A DNA stretch of 48,553 bases from Clostridium sp. 26_22 (lineage in GTDB: Bacteria > Bacillota > Clostridia > TANB77 > CAG-508), in contig MNRP01000052.1 of NCBI GenBank assembly GCA_001916005.1, forward strand, positions 1 to 48,553, written 5' to 3'. The notes under the pieces are model-generated. The model ran no database searches. It had not been told where the DNA came from and worked only from the letters and a program-made list of their open reading frames with translations. The position numbers were made by a program, and so were the translations under genes. Positions 43,801-48,553 of the stretch are shown here, piece by piece (positions within the stretch are counted from its first letter, which is position 1; each line of letters starts with the position of its first letter).

Positions 43801-46222
43801 ATGGTTTACAGCACCAGTAGGAGGTACGCAAATATCATCAACTACAACAACACCGTCAGCAAACACAACATATTATGCACATTGGACAGTAAATAAATAC
43901 AACATTGACTTAAATATGACAGTAGATGGAACAGCATATTATTCAGGATATAATGGAAGAATAACAGTAGGATTAAAAATAGATGGAGTAGATAAAGGCT
44001 ATGTTGCAGATTATGGGGGAAGTAGTCCATATGGAACAACATGGGAAATATATGGAGTAAAATTAGACGGAGTAAGTGTAAGCTATAATGATAGTGGAAA
44101 ATTAGGAGCTGGAGCATTAGATTTAAGAGCAACATTCTATACATTAACATTAGGTGTAAATAATACAGATTATGGAAGCATATCACCAACAAGTTTGATA
44201 GTACCAACCAATAATACAACATATTCAGTAAGTGGACAAAAATTAACAGTAAGTGATGGAAGAACAGCAACAGTAACATTAAAAAATGTAAATGGATATA
44301 CAACAACACAAACAGGATGGTCATCAACAAGTGGAACAATAACAGGAGCAACAAAAGTAACAGCAAACTTAAATAGAACAGTAAATCAATATACATTAAC
44401 ATTAAATCCAAATGGAGGAACGTATAATAATAAAACAACAAGCACTACAGTAACTCAAAATTATGATACAGTAAAAAACGTAGGATCATCTACACCACCA
44501 GCAAGTTGTACAATAACATATAATGGAAACGGTGGAACAGCATCTAAATCTGTAGATACATCTAATAAATCATTTTCAGGCTGGACAAAATCTGGAACAG
44601 GAGAATATATAGGAACATCAACACCAAGTTATGGAGGATTTACAAGAACAGCTAAATATGATACAACAAATGGAAATTATGAAAACTTTACATTTTCAGT
44701 ATCACCAACAGTAAATACATGGTATTGGATACGTTACCCGCAATATAAATATACATCAGGACATACATACGAAATTCGAGCAAAATTAAAAATAAATTCA
44801 ATATCAGGTTGTAATATCGGATTTAGACATTCAGCAGTATCAAATGATTATGGAACACCAGGATTACAGATAAAGTGGTACTCAGCAGTTACAAATGGAT
44901 GGGTTGATGTAGTATTAACAAGAACAATATCAGGAACAACAACAACATTAAGTTCAAATACAGTAACTATAGCACCAGTATTTGAAATATATACTCCAGA
45001 TTTAAAAAATTGCCAAGCAAGTATGAACTTTGATTTAAAAGATGTAGTAGTAATTGATAAAACAACTGGAAGTTTATTACAAGGAAATGCAAATTTATTC
45101 TGGTATAGAAACGGAAATGGAACATTAACAGCTAATTACACAGCGTTCGCAAAAGTAAAATTAGCAACAGCAACAAAGCCAGGTTATACAATAAATGGTT
45201 GGTATGATGCAGCAAGTGGAGGTAACAAAATAGGAAATGTAAATGCAGATTACACACCAACAGGAGCAAAAACATTATATGCACATTGGACAGCAAACAG
45301 TTATACAGTAAATTATAATGGAAATGGAGCAACAAGTGGAAGCACAGCATCAAGTAGTCATACATATGATACTGCTAAAAACTTAACTGCAAATGGATTT
45401 TCAAGGACAGGATATACATTCCAAGGATGGTCAACAAATGCCTCAGCTACAACAGCAACATATGGAAATTCAGCAAGTGTTAAAAATTTAACAACAACAG
45501 CAAATGGAACAGTAACATTATATGCAATATGGAAAGATACAACGGCACCAGCAATGACAACGCCAACAATATCTCCATCAGGATGGACAAATGGAAATGT
45601 AACATTAACAGGAAAAGCAACAGATAGCGGATCAGGAATAATAGCATATCAATGGAGTACAAATTCAGGACTAACAGCATCATCAAGTGGATGGACAAGT
45701 ATAACAAATACAAAATCACAAATATCACAAAATTACACAGCAACAGCAAATGGAACATATTATTTCTATGCAAAAGATGCTAGTGGAAATGTTGGAAAAG
45801 CAAGTATTAAAATAACAAGTATCGATAAAAATGCACCAACAATAAATTCAGCATTAAAATCAACTGGAACAACAATAAATAGTATATCATTAAGTTTAGG
45901 TGTTGCAGCAGATACCGGTGGTTCAGGATTAAAGAAAATAGAATGGTATTATGGAACAACAAATAATCCAACAACCAAAGCTGGAGAAACAGCAATAACA
46001 ACGGCACAAACAGCAACATATACAGTATCTAACTTATCATTGGTTACAACATATTATTTTAAAGTTATAGTATATGATGTAGCAGGTAATAAGGTATCTT
46101 CATCAGTAATAAGTGCTAAAACAGCAAATCCAAAAGCAGAAGATGTTTCATATACACCAGCTGATTCAAATTGGAAAGTAAATAATGTTAAAGAAGCATT
46201 GGATTATTTCTTTAATAAATAA
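40865..46222 (+). CDS. Giant multidomain surface protein with pilin-like N-terminus
   Basis: 1785 residues. The start DKGSITSFTLLSMLFF..IAIYASV (about 11-37) is one hydrophobic segment after a basic stretch, like type-IV-pilin or TadE-type leaders, followed by a short coiled coil (about 38-75). Next come two BIG2-like Ig domains (about 173-330) and two near-identical modules (about 418-500 and 600-690, each with ATITYPDVTTS and KAGYGTTLANAQT) alternating with SPNGGSY-type Ig repeats. There are two CBM-like domains (about 800-945 and 1272-1400), InlB-type repeats with GYTFNGW/GYTINGWYD/GYTFQGWS and ending HWT/IWK (about 960-1010, 1425-1555), an Fn3-like domain (about 1650-1755) and a C-terminal DVSYTPADSNWKVNNVKEAL. 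No LPxTG is seen. A surface adhesin or pseudopilin-like filament tip is inferred. AAAGGTG precedes the ATG. Confidence 0.85.
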   Translation: MLNLSRKIKSDKGSITSFTLLSMLFFLVVVIAIYASVNTKVQKQQKELNTIQKSYEQQEQLNDIYEKKYDDYINSETSTIQVYADTTLKGEVKGQKKNTLGTVYTNAVQNKIKIFGGANSTYAYSETSDGKRNVLSGNEITIQATTSGKTIYTWLKGEDGEYTKYYTAVTVKLSTLQDKTIYVAEGKSTDIEINGENKGKITYSQIDTSYISIENNKVTGIKAGDTTITATESNGGAQAKITIKIVKLTLEKTKGITTVGDNKKIQVSGINNGTISAKSNDETIAKVTVSGTELTIIPQKVGNTKIIITESNAGANIEYEIQVVGITLAPNGGKYTMPTTGKATIKTKVKVENASKIEVAWTSSKLEWKTIENNSETIKKDCEKGTYYLYVRVDNEYLYQSQAFIVGEEKIAINIKTSTTEWTNQDITATITYPDVTTSNTRKAGYGTTLANAQTSASSATAPTTNVTVTANGYVYATATDSAGNVITASRQITNIDKTAPTVTLSPNGGSYAKPTSGNATIKTTITATDTGGSGLKTLQYAWSTSNTTEPTTWTTFTNGATVSKTDCTTGTYYIWTRVYDNAGNRATTGKVSAGFVVGAKTITITPNTTAWTNQNVTATITYPDVTTSSTRKAGYGTTLANAQTASNSATAPTTSVTVSANGYVFATATDSAGNVVTASKQITNIDKTAPTMTSAEIKNITTTGYDVYVYGVKDSGSGVNRVQFPTWTNANGQDDIQANWSTSDTAKGTKQADGTTWVYHVKTTDHKNEAGAYNTHIYAYDNLGNGKCISTHTITVPSVTITYDNNYLKSNIWNDTNDTNRYSAAATSPSSKTIIEETTAKEGKLIQFTMNAGTSGGPYYANSTKLTSGKVYTWSVYIKASSNKNLRIGQEQNGTKAVTVTTEWQRFTYTFTANDNQYIAFVFYLNGSTWTAGDKLYVHSIEIEEGDGTQNKTNTSKAYNTALGTLSTPTRAGYTFNGWFTAPVGGTQISSTTTTPSANTTYYAHWTVNKYNIDLNMTVDGTAYYSGYNGRITVGLKIDGVDKGYVADYGGSSPYGTTWEIYGVKLDGVSVSYNDSGKLGAGALDLRATFYTLTLGVNNTDYGSISPTSLIVPTNNTTYSVSGQKLTVSDGRTATVTLKNVNGYTTTQTGWSSTSGTITGATKVTANLNRTVNQYTLTLNPNGGTYNNKTTSTTVTQNYDTVKNVGSSTPPASCTITYNGNGGTASKSVDTSNKSFSGWTKSGTGEYIGTSTPSYGGFTRTAKYDTTNGNYENFTFSVSPTVNTWYWIRYPQYKYTSGHTYEIRAKLKINSISGCNIGFRHSAVSNDYGTPGLQIKWYSAVTNGWVDVVLTRTISGTTTTLSSNTVTIAPVFEIYTPDLKNCQASMNFDLKDVVVIDKTTGSLLQGNANLFWYRNGNGTLTANYTAFAKVKLATATKPGYTINGWYDAASGGNKIGNVNADYTPTGAKTLYAHWTANSYTVNYNGNGATSGSTASSSHTYDTAKNLTANGFSRTGYTFQGWSTNASATTATYGNSASVKNLTTTANGTVTLYAIWKDTTAPAMTTPTISPSGWTNGNVTLTGKATDSGSGIIAYQWSTNSGLTASSSGWTSITNTKSQISQNYTATANGTYYFYAKDASGNVGKASIKITSIDKNAPTINSALKSTGTTINSISLSLGVAADTGGSGLKKIEWYYGTTNNPTTKAGETAITTAQTATYTVSNLSLVTTYYFKVIVYDVAGNKVSSSVISAKTANPKAEDVSYTPADSNWKVNNVKEALDYFFNK

Positions 46223-46232
46223 AGATTAATAA

Positions 46233-46273
46233 AACTAAGGGAGATAGTTGTAGAACAACATACTCCTTTAGTT
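46233..46273 (+). other. Two-tier hairpin after the giant surface gene
   Basis: AACTAAGGGAG pairs with CTCCTTTAGTT (one G-U) and encloses GTTG/CAAC. There is no T-run on the + strand, so this is not a standard terminator; it may be an mRNA-stabilising or processing structure, or a terminator for a - strand transcript. Confidence 0.45.
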
Positions 46274-46360
46274 AATAAAAAAATAAAAAGTTTGAAAAAT
46301 TAATTTTGTAGCTTTCGTGAACATAGTTTTGACGAAAACGGAGAAAGGATACTAATAAAA

Positions 46361-47305
46361 ATGAAAAAAACAAAAATAAAAATAAAAATTGCATTAATGA
46401 TTTTCATAATATTGTTAATAATAGTTCTATGCTTTAGTGCTGGAGTATATGCCGCATATTTATTGGGAGCAACAGATGTGAGCTATACAAAACCAGATGG
46501 AACAACAGTAAGTGTAAAAGAGGCATTGGATGAAGTGTATAATATGCCGGCATATGAAATAAAATACTCATGGAACGAAATAGCGGAAATAGCAAAGGCA
46601 ATATCAAATGACAAGTCAATAACAGATGATTCTGCAAGAGCAACAGTAACAGTAGGAGGAGTAGAAAAAACATTATTAGTGGGACAAGAAATAAAACTAG
46701 ATGGAAAAAAGATAAGAATATTAGGATTTAATCATGATACATTGTCAAGTTCCACAGCATATGGTTCAACAACAGCAACAGGAAAAGCAGGAATAAGTTT
46801 TGAATATGTAGAGTTTTTAATGTCAGCACTAATGAATAGTAGTGAAACAAATTCAGGAGGATGGGCACAAACAGAATTAAGAGGAATATTAAATGGAACA
46901 ACATATAATTCATTAAGTATAAAAAATATCATAAAGAAAGTAAAAAAAGATTATATACCAACATATGATGTAGCAAAAACGCAACAAACAGATGATTATT
47001 TATGGTTGTTGTCATGTGGAGAAATATGGGACAATGGAGCCAAAGGAGGCGAATCAAGAGGTGATGCAATAACAACAGAAGGAAAACAATATAAATACTA
47101 TAAGATGAATTTAGGAAGTACAAGATATTCAGCCGAAAATAGTATAACTATAAAAAGAGCAAGTAATGGCAATACAAGCGTATGGTGGCTTCGTTCTCCT
47201 GTCAGTGGCTGGGATGATTCTTTCAACGAGATAAACGATGACGGTAGCTGGGGGCCTTCCACCTCAACAGTCATTTATGGTGTGGCTCCGGGATTTGCAA
47301 TCTAA
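46361..47305 (+). CDS. DUF6273-type surface protein, candidate DGR target
   Basis: 314 residues. A basic start and one membrane segment (about 9-32) lead to GATDVSYTKPDGTTVSVKEALD (about 36-57), a motif shared with the end of the giant protein upstream. The main domain shows features I associate with DUF6273/C-type-lectin-like proteins (VGQEIKLDGKKIRILGFNHD, GKAGISFEYVEFL, WLLSCGEIWDNG, YKYYKMNL) and ends WWLRSP..GVAPGFAI. Between WWLRSP and GVAPGF the DNA abruptly becomes G+C-richer: 19 of 26 codons end in C or T, against the A-ending rule of this genome, and Arg is CGT. This is what a variable region of a diversity-generating retroelement looks like. GAGAAAGGAT precedes the ATG. Confidence 0.8.
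   Translation: MKKTKIKIKIALMIFIILLIIVLCFSAGVYAAYLLGATDVSYTKPDGTTVSVKEALDEVYNMPAYEIKYSWNEIAEIAKAISNDKSITDDSARATVTVGGVEKTLLVGQEIKLDGKKIRILGFNHDTLSSSTAYGSTTATGKAGISFEYVEFLMSALMNSSETNSGGWAQTELRGILNGTTYNSLSIKNIIKKVKKDYIPTYDVAKTQQTDDYLWLLSCGEIWDNGAKGGESRGDAITTEGKQYKYYKMNLGSTRYSAENSITIKRASNGNTSVWWLRSPVSGWDDSFNEINDDGSWGPSTSTVIYGVAPGFAI
47183..47302 (+). other. Putative DGR variable region (VR)
   Basis: The last 120 nt of the DUF6273-type gene, from the TGG TGG CTT CGT block to the codon before the stop. The variable part would be 47201-47278 (26 codons, mostly NNC/NNT such as GTC, AGT, GGC, GAT, TCT, AGC, TCC, ATT, TAT), the pattern expected when AAC/AAT codons of a template repeat are mutated at A. 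The constant flank GTG GCT CCG GGA TTT is the likely homing-initiation side. No template repeat or reverse transcriptase is present here, so this is inferred from composition and protein motif. Confidence 0.55.
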
Positions 47306-47439
47306 CATCATTATGTAATGTTCTGTAAAATGTACTCAATATAAAAAATATATCTGAGATAAAAAAAGAGAGCTTTACAAAAGGAGAAAAAAGTAACAAA
47401 ATAAAAAAAGATAAAAATAAAAAGAAAGAAGGTAAAAAA

Positions 47440-47961
47440 ATGCAAAAATCTAAAGAAAACAAAAAACTGAATAAAAAAGGAATAATAACAATAATAGCTA
47501 TATTAGTTATATTATTAATTATAGTAACAGGAGTAATTATTTACAAAAATAATTCAAAAGTAAACAACAATCAATCAGGACAACAAGAAAATCAAGATGA
47601 AACAGCAAGCTTAATAGACATGAACAACACAGAAAATGCAAAAATTGAAAGTGGAGTAAAAGAAAACACATCAGAAAATATATCAAAAGATAGAAAACTA
47701 GGAAATCTATCAATAACAGACATAAAACTATCAGCACAAGACGGAGTAACAAGTTTTACAGCAACAGTAAAAAATGATTCAAACAAAGACTTTGCAGGAG
47801 GAATAGTAAAAATATCATTTACAAACAAAGATGGAAGCAATTATGCAGAATTAGAAGCATATATCCCAGAAATAGTAGCTGGTGGAACAAACGCAATAAA
47901 TGCAGGAACAACAGCAGATATTGCTAATGCTTATGATTTTACTATGGAATTAGAAAAATAA
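47440..47961 (+). CDS. Small membrane-anchored extracellular protein
   Basis: 173 residues: a Lys-rich start (MQKSKENKKLNKK), one membrane segment (about 15-35, IITIIAILVILLIIVTGVII), a low-complexity Asn/Gln/Glu/Ser linker (about 36-85) and a C-terminal beta-sandwich-like domain (LSITDIKLSAQDGVTSFTATV, GGIVKISFTNKDGSNYAELEA) like the FxLYD type of extracellular Ig-like fold. Function unknown. AAAGAAGG precedes the ATG. It is the third gene of the surface-protein island and may act with the DUF6273-type protein, but this is only inferred from proximity. Confidence 0.8.
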   Translation: MQKSKENKKLNKKGIITIIAILVILLIIVTGVIIYKNNSKVNNNQSGQQENQDETASLIDMNNTENAKIESGVKENTSENISKDRKLGNLSITDIKLSAQDGVTSFTATVKNDSNKDFAGGIVKISFTNKDGSNYAELEAYIPEIVAGGTNAINAGTTADIANAYDFTMELEK

Positions 47962-48043
47962 AATAGTATATAGTAAATTTAAGTATATACAAATACAACA
48001 GAAATAAACATGCCGAAACTCGAAATTTGTCGAACGATTTTTG

Positions 48044-48110
48044 TTGACAATGCAAGGAAAAGCGTGTTAATATATAGCTATGCAATTAATTTGACAATTG
48101 CATAGCTATA
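48044..48110 (+). ncRNA. Possible short RNA: promoter followed directly by a perfect hairpin
   Basis: TTGACA (48044-48049), an 18-nt spacer and TAATAT (48068-48073) form a promoter. From 48073 a perfect 15-bp stem follows (48073-48087 with 48096-48110, TATAGCTATGCAATT and its complement) around AATTTGAC, then AAATTTT. A transcript would be little more than this hairpin. The stem could also be an operator or a terminator. The rest of the gap 47962-48334 holds only an orphan Shine-Dalgarno (48229-48235, GAGGGAGG-like) without a start codon. Confidence 0.35.
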
Positions 48111-48334
48111 AAATTTTAAAAAATTTTAATCAAACAACTTAGGAAAGACAAAAAATTGGAAAGTCAAGAAATTTAATTCTAAAAATTAAAAATCAAAAAA
48201 GATACCCAAAACAAAAAATAAAAAAAGAAGGGAGGTAAAACAAAAGTAGCAAAGTCTATACAATATCGCTATAAATATAGATAAAAAAATTGTCAAATTA
48301 ATTATACGAAAAAATAAAAATTTACTAAAAGGTA

Positions 48335-48363
48335 TTGCTAAAAGCAAAACAATTTAGTATAAT
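48335..48363 (+). promoter_or_regulatory. Promoter of the terminal Rpn-family gene
   Basis: TTGCTA at 48335-48340, a 17-nt spacer and TATAAT at 48358-48363. It lies immediately against the AAGGAGG site (48365-48371), so the transcript start would fall very close to the start of translation. Confidence 0.45.
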
Positions 48364-48379
48364 TAAGGAGGAATGAACA

Positions 48380-48553
48380 ACGGAAACAACGAGACTACCA
48401 ATAACAGATGACTATATATTTAAAAGAGTATTTGCCTACAAAGGAAATGAAAGTGTATTAAAAGATTTTTTAGAAGCAATACTAAAAAAAGAGATACAAA
48501 AAGTAACAATAAAAAATCCAGAGATAATCCCATATGAAAAAGGAGAAAAAAGA
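48380..48553 (+). CDS. Rpn/PD-(D/E)XK nuclease family transposase-like protein (5' part, truncated by window end)
   Basis: The visible 58 residues read TTRLPITDDYIFKRVFAYKG, then NESVLKDFLEAILKKEIQKV, the N-terminal signature of Rpn-family (YhgA-like, PD-(D/E)XK transposase) proteins, which are recombination-promoting nucleases often in variable copies. The 3' part is outside the window. There is no ATG/GTG/TTG in the coding frame: a TGA at 48374-48376 closes it upstream, and the codon at the right distance (8 nt) from AAGGAGG is ACG (48380-48382). The nearby ATG at 48373 is out of frame and too close to the ribosome site. A mutated start, an ACG start or an indel are possible. Confidence 0.7.

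Noticed and set aside
40917..46019. Many Leu/His-rich open frames on the - strand of the giant surface gene
   Set aside because: They are complements of Asn/Thr/Lys-rich repeats, with no promoters or ribosome sites.
47306..48553. DGR template repeat or reverse transcriptase next to the candidate variable region
   Set aside because: I found no segment resembling the 47183-47302 sequence and no RT-like frame in the remaining bases; they would have to be elsewhere.

Overview
The window looks like chromosome of an A+T-rich, endospore-forming member of the Clostridia/Firmicutes, possibly one of the uncultured gut lineages. The support is the gene content (spoIIID, ylbJ, spoIIP, sigH, the CtsR-McsA-McsB-ClpC operon, sepF-divIVA, era-yqzL-recO), strong A-ending codon bias, AGA as nearly the only arginine codon, and purine-rich Shine-Dalgarno sites. 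Almost all genes lie on the + strand; only four clear genes are on the - strand (spoIIID, a small hypothetical, a small Cys/Tyr-rich protein and ylbJ). No prophage, IS element or CRISPR array was recognised.

Layout: 1-503 holds the 3' end of a 23S rRNA, a 5S rRNA with its own promoter and a 16-nt tandem duplication, and tRNA-Asn. 651-6978 carries spoIIID, murI, recN, eno, ylbJ and small unknowns. 7018-11716 is the heat-shock operon ctsR-mcsA-mcsB-clpC with two CtsR boxes. 11769-14560 has rpsO, with a structured leader, and pnp. 14648-20889 has a putative membrane-anchored metalloprotease, queA, tgt, a WG-repeat protein and spoIIP. A 249-bp MITE-like palindrome (20903-21151) is followed by a cadC/cadA-type metal efflux unit, a GH18 spore/cell-wall hydrolase, sigH and tRNA-Thr. 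27140-40775 is housekeeping: an HD hydrolase, secD-secF, a RpiB-like isomerase, mutL, miaA, a HlyD-like protein, sepF, divIVA, a GT4 glycosyltransferase, era, yqzL, recO and hpf. 40865-47961 is a surface-protein island: a 1785-residue multidomain protein, a DUF6273-type protein whose C-terminus looks like the variable region of a diversity-generating retroelement (DGR), and a small membrane-anchored protein. The window ends in a truncated Rpn/PD-(D/E)XK transposase-family gene.

The most unusual signal concerns reading frames. Four genes are split by a +1 frameshift. Three of them (ctsR, the metalloprotease, and the small Cys/Tyr-rich protein) break exactly at an in-frame CGG codon, where skipping the C restores a GGN glycine codon and a sensible full-length protein. 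By eye I find only five in-frame CGG codons in all genes of the window, so three of the five sit on frameshifts. The fourth (hpf) breaks at CTT-TGA, the sequence of the classical prfB +1 shift. In ctsR the shift falls inside the glycine-rich wing loop. The alternatives are recoding (CGGN read as Gly, or a hungry CGG codon), real mutations, or assembly errors; all can be separated by reads, homologues and proteomics.

Second in interest is the putative DGR target at 46361-47305, sharing a short DVSYT...KEALD motif with the end of the giant protein upstream. No reverse transcriptase or template repeat is in the window.
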